10,713 bases of DNA from JBLRWS01 sp047921075 (lineage in GTDB: Bacteria; Bacteroidota; Rhodothermia; Balneolales; Balneolaceae), in assembly GCA_047921075.1 (NCBI GenBank), contig JBLRWS010000077.1, forward strand, positions 1-10,713. The letters are read 5' to 3'. The notes under the pieces are model-generated. The model saw only the letters and a list, made by a program, of their open reading frames with translations, did no database searches and was not told the origin of the DNA. A program made the position numbers and the translations under genes. This document shows positions 1 through 6,565 of the stretch, piece by piece (the first letter of the stretch is position 1; every line of letters begins with the position of its first letter).

Positions 1-1
1 G

Positions 2-172
2 ATTGCCGAACTTGAAGAAGAGAAAGCCGGGCTGGAAGCCGCGCTGAGTGGCGGTACGCTCACAGATAAAGAGCTTCGGGAGGCGTCTGAGAGATACGGA
101 AAGCTAAACAGCGAGATCGAAGAGAGTACGATAGAGTGGATGGCGCTTGCCGAACGGGCCGAGGGCGCCTAA
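2..172 (+). CDS. ABC-F family ATPase, C-terminal fragment (5' end outside window)
   Basis: The window opens inside a reading frame of 56 codons ending in TAA. The peptide is rich in Glu, Lys, Leu and Ala. It reads as a helical hairpin: an acidic helix beginning IAELEEEKAGLEAAL, a short SGGTLTD turn, a second helix with ELREASERYGKLNSEIEE, and a closing EWMALAERAEGA. That layout (helix, small turn with T-D, helix with a Y..L..EIE pattern, then W..L) matches the C-terminal coiled-coil domain of duplicated-ATPase ABC-F proteins such as Uup and its relatives. These are soluble proteins that act on ribosomes and, for Uup, also bind DNA through this tail. The ATPase domains lie upstream and cannot be seen, so the subfamily cannot be assigned. 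The HelD-like gene follows on the same strand after 81 bp. Other coiled-coil proteins could look similar over so short a stretch. Confidence 0.6.
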   Translation: MAELEEEKAGLEAALSGGTLTDKELREASERYGKLNSEIEESTIEWMALAERAEGA

Positions 173-253
173 GCGGCCACGGCTTCGAATACAGCTTCTG
201 CAAGAATCTCAGTACTTTTATGATGGTCTACTTTTCAACACCAACCCTTATTC

Positions 254-2314
254 ATGTTTAACCCGACCGAAGCGGACGAGCGCTCGTACCTGAATCAGAT
301 CATCGAAAAACTGGAAGATGCGTATACGGACGTTGATGAAAACGTTCAGCGGCAGCATCAAGAGCTGCAGGATCAAAAAACGTACCTTTACGAGAACAAA
401 ACCGGCATGGACGCCGCCGAAAAAGCGGCCGTAAAGCAGACGGTGAACATGCAGGCCATCTCGGGCGAGGCGGCCGTGGCGTATAAAGAGCGGCTCCGTA
501 AACTGATTAAAACGCCCTATTTTGGACGGGTTGATTTTCGGGAAACAGAGGCCGACAGGGCCGATCCGATCTATGTGGGTATCCACTCTTTTTTTGATGA
601 CGAGCAGAACGAAAACCTGATTCACGACTGGCGCGCGCCGGTATCGGGTATGTTTTACGATTTTGAGCCGGGCCGGGCATCGTTTGAAACGCCATCCGGA
701 ACCAGAGAGGGGGAGATCGAAAGAAAGCGGCAGTTCCGAATTGTAGATGGCGAGATGGAGATGATGTTGGAATCGGATCTCTATATTCGCGATGATGTAC
801 TTCAGAAGGAGCTGAGCCGTTCGGCCGATGATAAGATGAAGAACATTGTGGCCACTATTCAGCGCGATCAGAATGCCATTATCCGAAATGAAACCTCGCC
901 GGTGCTGATTATTCAGGGCGTGGCCGGATCGGGTAAAACATCCATCGCCCTGCACCGGATCGCATTTCTGCTGTATCGGTTCAAGGAGTCGCTCTCCTCG
1001 CGCGATATCATGATTATCTCGCCAAACAAAGTGTTCTCCGACTACATCTCGAATGTGCTTCCCGAATTGGGTGAGGAGTCCATCCCCGAAATGGAAATGG
1101 ATGAACTGGCCAATCGCGTGTTGGGTGATAAGTACAGGTTTGAAGGATTTTTTGACCAGGTAAACAAACTGCTCGAAAACCACGACGAAGAGTACATCAA
1201 ACGGATTGAATACAAAGCCGGCTCTGAATTTCTATCGAAGCTGAATAGCTATGCCGCCTGGCTGAAGCGCAATCGGTTTGGCGCGCACGATATTCCCATT
1301 CGCTTTAAAACGGTGTCGGCGGGCTATGTGCACGAGCGCTACAACGCCAACTCGCAACTGCCGCTGATGCGTCGGCAAACGGCCATTGCCACCGATATCA
1401 TCCAAAAAGCAGAGCGGGATTTTAACTATACGCTTCGCGCAGAGGAGAAAAAGGAGATTCGCAGGGCGGTCAAAAAGATGATGGGGTCGCACAACCTGCG
1501 GGTGTTGTACAAAGAGTTTTACGAGTGGCTTAAAGAGCCGGAGATGTTTCGCTATGCCAAAGGCTCTACATTCGAGTACTCCGACCTGTTTCCGCTTATG
1601 TACCTGAAAATGCAGATGGAGGGCGTGAGCTCTTTTGGAAAGGTGAAGCACCTTATTGTGGATGAAATGCAGGACTATACGGCCGTGCAATATGCGGTGC
1701 TTTCGCGATTGTTTCGCTGTAATAAAACCATTTTGGGGGATGCCAATCAAAACGTAAATCCCTACAGCTCTACCACCTCGCAGGATATTCAGGATATTTT
1801 TCCCTCCTCGGAAGCCGTAACCCTGACCCGCAGTTACCGCTCCACGTGGCAAATCACCCGTTTCACTCTTCGTATTTCCCCACATGCGGAGGCAGATCCG
1901 GTTGAGAGGTATGGAGAAGAACCGGAAGTGCTGGCGTTTGAAAAGGAGACGGAAGAGAAAAAAGAGATCGCCCGGCGGGTGACATCGTTTCGTGAGTCAG
2001 ACCACAACACACTGGGGATATTATGCAAGACTCAGAAACAGGCGAAAAAGCTCTATAACTATCTGAAAAAGAATGACGGCGAAATCCATCTGCTCACTCC
2101 GGGAAGCTCCATTCTGGCAGCCGGTGTATTAATTACCTGTGCCCACCTGGCCAAAGGCCTTGAATTCGATCGCGTCATTGTTCCACATGCCGATGCCGGG
2201 AACTATCAGACCGACGTAGACCGCAGTATGCTCTACATTGCCTGTACCCGCGCGATGCACCGCCTTACGATTACGCACACCGGCAAGCAGACGAATTTAA
2301 TCGATACCGAGTAA
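254..2314 (+). CDS. helD: HelD-like RNA polymerase-associated SF1 ATPase (UvrD/Rep-related)
   Basis: This 686-residue protein has the full set of superfamily 1 motifs: a Q-motif-like QRDQNAI (about 203-209), Walker A GVAGSGKTS (222-230), Walker B LIVDEMQDY (467-475), GDANQN (495-500), the TLTRSYRST arginine motif (523-531), HLAKGLEFD (631-639) and YIACTRAMHRL (661-671). Residues 1-90 are a charged helical, coiled-coil-like arm. It is followed by YVGIHSFFDDE and the DWRAPVSGMFYD block (about 125-136), which is characteristic of HelD rather than of true UvrD helicases. Studied HelD proteins use such an N-terminal arm to enter the RNA polymerase secondary channel and use ATP to release stalled polymerase from nucleic acid; some relatives protect against rifampicin. 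At 686 residues it is shorter than the roughly 770-residue Bacillus HelD, but no motif is missing. The ATG at 254 has no clear Shine-Dalgarno sequence. The long region between Walker A and B (about 280-440) holds the clade-specific insertion. Recycling in this organism is inferred from the family. Confidence 0.88.
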   Translation: MFNPTEADERSYLNQIIEKLEDAYTDVDENVQRQHQELQDQKTYLYENKTGMDAAEKAAVKQTVNMQAISGEAAVAYKERLRKLIKTPYFGRVDFRETEADRADPIYVGIHSFFDDEQNENLIHDWRAPVSGMFYDFEPGRASFETPSGTREGEIERKRQFRIVDGEMEMMLESDLYIRDDVLQKELSRSADDKMKNIVATIQRDQNAIIRNETSPVLIIQGVAGSGKTSIALHRIAFLLYRFKESLSSRDIMIISPNKVFSDYISNVLPELGEESIPEMEMDELANRVLGDKYRFEGFFDQVNKLLENHDEEYIKRIEYKAGSEFLSKLNSYAAWLKRNRFGAHDIPIRFKTVSAGYVHERYNANSQLPLMRRQTAIATDIIQKAERDFNYTLRAEEKKEIRRAVKKMMGSHNLRVLYKEFYEWLKEPEMFRYAKGSTFEYSDLFPLMYLKMQMEGVSSFGKVKHLIVDEMQDYTAVQYAVLSRLFRCNKTILGDANQNVNPYSSTTSQDIQDIFPSSEAVTLTRSYRSTWQITRFTLRISPHAEADPVERYGEEPEVLAFEKETEEKKEIARRVTSFRESDHNTLGILCKTQKQAKKLYNYLKKNDGEIHLLTPGSSILAAGVLITCAHLAKGLEFDRVIVPHADAGNYQTDVDRSMLYIACTRAMHRLTITHTGKQTNLIDTE

Positions 2315-2334
2315 GTGTGTTGTTTATTTTAATA

Positions 2335-2366
2335 CCCACAGCTGCCGGCGAGGTGGGAGAGCCACC
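2335..2366. terminator. Possible weak terminator hairpin between convergent genes
   Basis: The 59-bp gap between the two convergent stop codons contains alternative small stems. GGTGG (2352-2356) pairs with CCACC (2362-2366) around a 5-nt loop, and CCCAC (2335-2339) can instead pair with GTGGG (2353-2357). Neither is followed by a clean T-run on either strand, though TATTAAAAT follows on the minus side. The position suits a bidirectional terminator, but the support is thin. Confidence 0.25.
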
Positions 2367-2373
2367 GGGCGGG

Positions 2374-4350
2374 TTAATCGCGAACCAGCACAGCCTGGGC
2401 ATTATCAGTTCTTACGATCTGATTTCGGAAAGATCGAAATACATTGTAATTCTCAGCGGGCAAAACACCCGGCAGCATACGCAGCTCACGCCTGAATGTA
2501 AGGGTGCGAGCCTCTTCGGTAAATGTATAGGTACTGGAGTAGGTGCCATACTCAAATTCAACAATTTCGCTGGAGGGCAGTGCTTCGATACGATAATTTT
2601 CCGGCAGGTAGTAGGTGATTTCGTCCACGTCGTAATAGGCGGAACTGAGATACACCGGCTGAGATCGCGAAGGCATATCAGGCAATGTTTGGGTAAACCG
2701 TTCCATTGCGTTGGGCTGAAATATTAATCGACTACCAAGAACATTGGAAAAGGTCGAAATTTCAACGTCCAGGGTGATGGCAGCCTCCGGTTCATACGGG
2801 TCTGGCTCAATAGCCGATTGTTCAATTTTAAATAAGTTATGAGGCAGCATACTCTCAAGATACCGGCGCTGCTGATGCTGAGGCTGACGAGCCATCGTGC
2901 GCACCCTTTCATGTTGTGATCCCCCGTAGCGGGTGTGGACAGTCAATGAAGCGCTGCCATCCTCGCGGATATGTACATCTGCGGTTCGTCGCTGAAAGTT
3001 GTCGTCGGCTGTTAACCGGGGAGTACGCACCAGCTCGCCACCATCTTCCCAAAAAATCAGTGCATGACGGTTGTAGTTGGATGAGCCGATATAACCCAAG
3101 GGGAAAGTTGAACTGGTAGCTTCTACCCACGTTGTATCGCTCTCGGTTATCACTGCCACAACGGCATGGTTAAATGGGCTTTGCACAAAATCAGGGTCAA
3201 ACGGAAAGGAGTACGCGCCATTGCGAATTAGTGCGGGATAGGCGTCGAAGCCGGCATAGCGTAACATTGCCAGCAGATAGTTGGAGAGCGCTTTACAGTC
3301 GCCATATCGGTTTTCGGCCGTAACCCATGCCGATTCGGTCTGAAACCCACCAATACCCAGCTGTATGCTCACATATCGGGTATTCTCTTGCAGCTTTTTA
3401 TAAAGCTGCCGGATCAGCTCATCTGGTGTGCCGTGTTGCGCTACTAAAGCATCTACATCCGCTTTCAGGTGGTCTGGCAAGTAATCACGGTCTTTCCATA
3501 ATTCGCCGATCCACGCACCAAACGAGTTCCAGTCTTTCATGCTTCCGTGGTGACCGTCCATGCTAAAGGCTTCGGTACGTGCCACAACCGCTGGAAGCAA
3601 TTCAAACCAGGGCGGGCCAAGAATTTCACGTTCAACGCTAAGGCGGTTTTTTAGATTCCAGGTGTAGGTACGAACGTGATCACGCGAGGTAATAATAAGG
3701 TCGTTATCGGAGAGTTTATAGGAGCGGTAATCAAGGGCGGTATGCTCCGGGATCTCTATTTTCAGGGTAGCAACCTCAAGTGAGGTTCGTTCATGGGTGA
3801 TGGGTATCCAGGCCGGGATTTGCAGATACCCGGAATAGTCGATCTGATACTCTAACTCAATCGTAAATGGATAACGAGAGTGAGTAAACTGCCCGCTTTT
3901 CACGCGGGAGTCTTCAGCAAGAGAGATCGCTGAAACACTCGACTCATCATCAAAATCCCGCGATCGAATTCTGGTTAGGCGTTCTCCTTGTGCATCATAA
4001 ACGGCACCTGAAAGCTGTCGTATGTTCACGAAGCTGCTGTAGGGTATTTGTATCGATGACTGACGTAGGCCATCTTCGTTCAAAATGGTTATTACCCGAT
4101 GTACGTGTAGCCTCCCTTCCCCAGGCGCCTGATACTCAAAATGGCGATTATCTTGCCGCACAACCACATCTGCATTCAGCAGTAAAAGCGGGGAAATGTG
4201 TTCAGCTGCCCACTCATTAGCACGAACTTTATCGGATGACGCAGTTAAAGATAGAGGAGCCGAAAGCCACAAAAATAAGAGTACGGTAACCATACAAGAT
4301 CGCTGTACGGGTTCTTTAGAAAACGGCATATACACCCGGTTATGGTTCAT
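2374..4350 (-). CDS. Exported DUF3857 / transglutaminase-like protein with intact Cys-His
   Basis: This 658-residue protein has an N-terminal hydrophobic export signal (VTVLLFLWLSAPLSLTA, about 21-37). A DUF3857-type beta-rich domain (about 60-250) follows, with the usual VHRVITILNEDG and FTIELEYQIDYSG strands. Next come a transglutaminase-like core (about 310-420) and a C-terminal beta domain. The core shows NRYGDCKALSNYLLAMLRYAGFDAYPALI broken across 348-375, with the presumed nucleophile Cys352, His395 in FNHAVV, and Glu410 in WVEATS where family members have Asp or Glu. It probably acts in the periplasm or at the cell surface. The substrate is unknown; the fold covers peptide cleavage as well as cross-linking. 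The ATG at 4350 lies 11 bp inside the end of the upstream paralogue, so translation is probably coupled. An ATG at 4329 (MPFSKEPV) is a plausible alternative that shortens the leader. By eye the gene pair looks more AT-rich than the flanking genes. Confidence 0.85.
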   Translation of the reverse strand: MNHNRVYMPFSKEPVQRSCMVTVLLFLWLSAPLSLTASSDKVRANEWAAEHISPLLLLNADVVVRQDNRHFEYQAPGEGRLHVHRVITILNEDGLRQSSIQIPYSSFVNIRQLSGAVYDAQGERLTRIRSRDFDDESSVSAISLAEDSRVKSGQFTHSRYPFTIELEYQIDYSGYLQIPAWIPITHERTSLEVATLKIEIPEHTALDYRSYKLSDNDLIITSRDHVRTYTWNLKNRLSVEREILGPPWFELLPAVVARTEAFSMDGHHGSMKDWNSFGAWIGELWKDRDYLPDHLKADVDALVAQHGTPDELIRQLYKKLQENTRYVSIQLGIGGFQTESAWVTAENRYGDCKALSNYLLAMLRYAGFDAYPALIRNGAYSFPFDPDFVQSPFNHAVVAVITESDTTWVEATSSTFPLGYIGSSNYNRHALIFWEDGGELVRTPRLTADDNFQRRTADVHIREDGSASLTVHTRYGGSQHERVRTMARQPQHQQRRYLESMLPHNLFKIEQSAIEPDPYEPEAAITLDVEISTFSNVLGSRLIFQPNAMERFTQTLPDMPSRSQPVYLSSAYYDVDEITYYLPENYRIEALPSSEIVEFEYGTYSSTYTFTEEARTLTFRRELRMLPGVLPAENYNVFRSFRNQIVRTDNAQAVLVRD

Positions 4351-6355
4351 TCGTCTCTGTCGGCGTGGGGGAAGGTGCCTCTACCTTACGTAACACAATC
4401 TGCTGATTGTAAACCGAAGCAACATTGGAATAATATTCCCGCAGCACATCGTAATGTTCCGGTGCGATAATCTCGTCGTTATTGAATTGCGCCATGATCA
4501 GTTGTATGGTGTTGCCATTATGATCGCAGGCAAAGCTGTAGGCGGTTCTCTCGGTTAAGTGCGCCGCATGACTTTCCGGAAGCTCAATCACTTCGTACCC
4601 CTCAGGAATAGTGATGGAAGCCACATAGCGTTTACTGGTTCCGAAATTAAATTCAACGGGGAAGTTTCGAACAGAACTGCGATAAGGATTTTCAGAAATA
4701 CGCTCAACCAGAAAAGGATTGATATAGATCATATCACCGACGGCTGTGGCATAGTTGTTATCTTGAAAGGAAGCTGTAACGACAAAGGGTTTGTTGGGGT
4801 CGTCCAGCATGTCCAGAGAATGGCTTGAAACTTCAGAATCGGGAATATGGGAAAGTATGGATTCCTTAATATAGTCGTCTTCGCCCTTCTGATTTGCATT
4901 GTATCGATGAAGAATAGCCTCATAACCGGAATATGTGGTTCGTAATGTGGAAGAGATAGCGCCATCCGGATCTACAGTGATCATGGCCGCCGTACTTGAC
5001 GAACTTTCTATGGACGGAGTAATGGGAATTACCTCGTGGCCCTGACGCGTAACAAGCAGGCCGCCGCCATTCAAAGATGAGGGGAACAGCACGCCAAAAG
5101 GAATCTGCTCTACCAGCGGATCAAGCAGGTAAATTTCTCCCGCTACTTGTGCCCGTACAATCACATGGTTAAATGTATTGATGTTTGGGTACGTCCAGTC
5201 AACCCAACCGTTTTGCCTTGTACTTATAACAACGGGATCTGCTTCCATGCCAGCCTCCCGTAGCAAACTGATCAGTGTAAAAGCTTTCTCAGCCGAATTT
5301 CCGCTACGATCGTCAAGAATGTTATGGGCACGGTCGGTGGTGCTCATGCGGAATGAACCATCCCACTGCACGGTATGTGCAACGTGATGATAGAGTGCTC
5401 TGGCCTTTTCAAGATCGGTTTCGAGGCCTGCCGCAACCTCTTCCACTGTATCGCGAACGACTCTGCGGGACGATATAGCGCCTCCGAAATATCGCGATTC
5501 CCGCAAACGGTCAGAAATATCATCCCAGGTAGACAATATATTTCTCATAAATCCTGAGTTATCCCGATAGGCTGTCAATTCGTATTTAACTTTGTTCTTA
5601 TAATTTTCTACTGAAGAGATGTGTGACTCAGAGCGTATAGCCGGTGCGTTTTTCAATACAGTTCGATAGATAGAGCTCTCGCCCTCTCCACTTGCTGCCT
5701 GCACATTTCTCTGCAATTGCTGCCGCAGTCTGCGCAGTTCGTCACCGGAAAGATGCTCAAAAGGCTGAAAGCCGTACGAATAAGACCTGTAGGATAAGAA
5801 GTCGGGAACAAGAACGGTATATTCGCTATGCAGAATGGGCGAACCGTGTTGAAAGGTCCAATCCGGCATTGCGGTAAGCTGCCCGATTTGCATGGTATAA
5901 CGATACTCGACAATGGATCCGGGCTGAACAGCGGGAAACGTGAATGTGGTAATGACAAAATCTCCACTGTCTTCCGTATAAAATTCTCTTCTGGAAATAG
6001 ATGATTTATCGGTTCCGCCGTTATCTTTCATATTCAGCGTTTGCGCATCAATACGTCGTAAATGCTGAACGGAACGATCATTGTAGACCGGGATGCGAAT
6101 GTCGGTATAAGTGGAGCGCTCCGGATCCAGAATTTTAATCCGCTTGTGTCGCGTGTGCATGATATTTAACTGTTTGTTTATAAACGATTCACCTACATCA
6201 AACAGTATGATAGAGTGTGGATCCTCATCATCAGGAAAGGATTGTACAGCCCATTCGGCATCCGTGACATCCCCCCACTTTTGAACTTCTTGCCCGTAAA
6301 TACTATCCGCGAAGACCCATAAAAACAGGCATAAATAAAGAAATCGAGCTTCCAT
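4340..6355 (-). CDS. Exported DUF3857 / transglutaminase-like protein, catalytic Cys replaced by Ser
   Basis: I take the ATG at 6355 as the start, giving 671 residues. A GGGGG run lies 5 nt upstream, and the product then begins with a compact signal peptide, MEARFLYLCLFLWVFADSIYG, with likely cleavage before QE. The frame is open to an ATG at 6385, which would add ten residues. The layout is a DUF3857-like N-terminal domain (with VEYRYTMQIG), a transglutaminase-like core and a C-terminal beta domain ending in a Pro/Thr-rich tail. In the core the segment SGNSAEKAFTLISLLREAG occupies the place of the usual GDCK motif, so Ser (residue 354 from this start, 364 from the longer one) replaces the nucleophilic Cys, while FNHVIV and LLDPL keep the His and Asp. 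I recall a GN-S/V-A form as frequent in Bacteroidota members of this family, which suggests a non-catalytic binding role. It is the first gene of a two-gene operon with its Cys-containing paralogue. Confidence 0.83.
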   Translation of the reverse strand: MEARFLYLCLFLWVFADSIYGQEVQKWGDVTDAEWAVQSFPDDEDPHSIILFDVGESFINKQLNIMHTRHKRIKILDPERSTYTDIRIPVYNDRSVQHLRRIDAQTLNMKDNGGTDKSSISRREFYTEDSGDFVITTFTFPAVQPGSIVEYRYTMQIGQLTAMPDWTFQHGSPILHSEYTVLVPDFLSYRSYSYGFQPFEHLSGDELRRLRQQLQRNVQAASGEGESSIYRTVLKNAPAIRSESHISSVENYKNKVKYELTAYRDNSGFMRNILSTWDDISDRLRESRYFGGAISSRRVVRDTVEEVAAGLETDLEKARALYHHVAHTVQWDGSFRMSTTDRAHNILDDRSGNSAEKAFTLISLLREAGMEADPVVISTRQNGWVDWTYPNINTFNHVIVRAQVAGEIYLLDPLVEQIPFGVLFPSSLNGGGLLVTRQGHEVIPITPSIESSSSTAAMITVDPDGAISSTLRTTYSGYEAILHRYNANQKGEDDYIKESILSHIPDSEVSSHSLDMLDDPNKPFVVTASFQDNNYATAVGDMIYINPFLVERISENPYRSSVRNFPVEFNFGTSKRYVASITIPEGYEVIELPESHAAHLTERTAYSFACDHNGNTIQLIMAQFNNDEIIAPEHYDVLREYYSNVASVYNQQIVLRKVEAPSPTPTETNEP

Positions 6356-6360
6356 TATAT

Positions 6361-6365
6361 CCCCC
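6361..6365 (-). promoter_or_regulatory. Ribosome binding site deciding the 6355 start
   Basis: On the minus strand GGGGGATATAATG places a G-rich, Shine-Dalgarno-like run 5 nt before the ATG at 6355. No such run precedes the upstream in-frame ATG at 6385, and the shorter product has the better-formed signal peptide. Both points favour 6355. Confidence 0.5.
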
Positions 6366-6434
6366 AAAAAAGTTATAGATATCATTTACACAATACTCTA
6401 ATCGGAAATAACACACAACAAGAGCAACCATTTT

Positions 6435-6508
6435 CTAATTACAAAGGTTAGGTATAACCTGTTCGTGATGTACTGACGCAACAACAATTACCATACATGA
6501 TCCTCCCT
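6435..6508 (-). other. Possible leader-peptide reading frame(s) with strong Shine-Dalgarno
   Basis: On the minus strand AGGGAGGA (6508-6501) is the best Shine-Dalgarno sequence in the window. Two ATGs follow it in different frames. The first (6498) gives a 16-residue peptide, MYGNCCCVSTSRTGYT, ending at TAA 6450-6448; it contains three consecutive Cys codons, and the GGAGG spacing is a short 3 nt. The second (6494) gives a 19-residue peptide, MVIVVASVHHEQVIPNLCN, ending at TAG 6437-6435, with a better 7-nt spacing. Either would lie in the 5' leader of the DUF3857 operon if transcription starts upstream of it. Nothing here identifies a known family; the call rests on position and the binding site only. 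Confidence 0.3.
6445..6460. repeat. Inverted repeat AGGTTA-N4-TAACCT in the divergent intergenic region
   Basis: Two perfect 6-bp arms face each other across GGTA, about 90 bp from the - strand DUF3857 start and 105 bp from the + strand hydrolase start. It could be an operator serving one or both divergent genes. On the minus transcript it is a small hairpin that contains the stop codon of the first short reading frame. The rest of 6386-6565 shows no further clear signal, only AT-rich tracts and weak -10-like boxes (for example TACCTTAT at 6533). Confidence 0.35.
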
Positions 6509-6565
6509 GTTCGATAATTCCCAAACCATCCGTACCTTATCATCCATGAACCCAAGTGGTAGCAC

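Noticed and set aside
248..1183. Long open frame on the minus strand across the HelD-like gene (also 1232-1885 -)
   Set aside because: It is exactly antisense to a gene with unmistakable ATPase motifs, and the translation is His/Arg/Phe-rich with no recognisable domain.
2317..2727. 136-residue plus-strand frame after the HelD-like gene
   Set aside because: It is antisense to the C-terminal domain of the DUF3857 protein, with no domain and no ribosome binding site.
4340..6355. Ser for Cys in the transglutaminase-like core as a sign of a decaying gene
   Set aside because: The frame is fully open over about 670 codons with an intact signal peptide, and the substitution resembles a form I recall as common in the family, so this is not a pseudogene.
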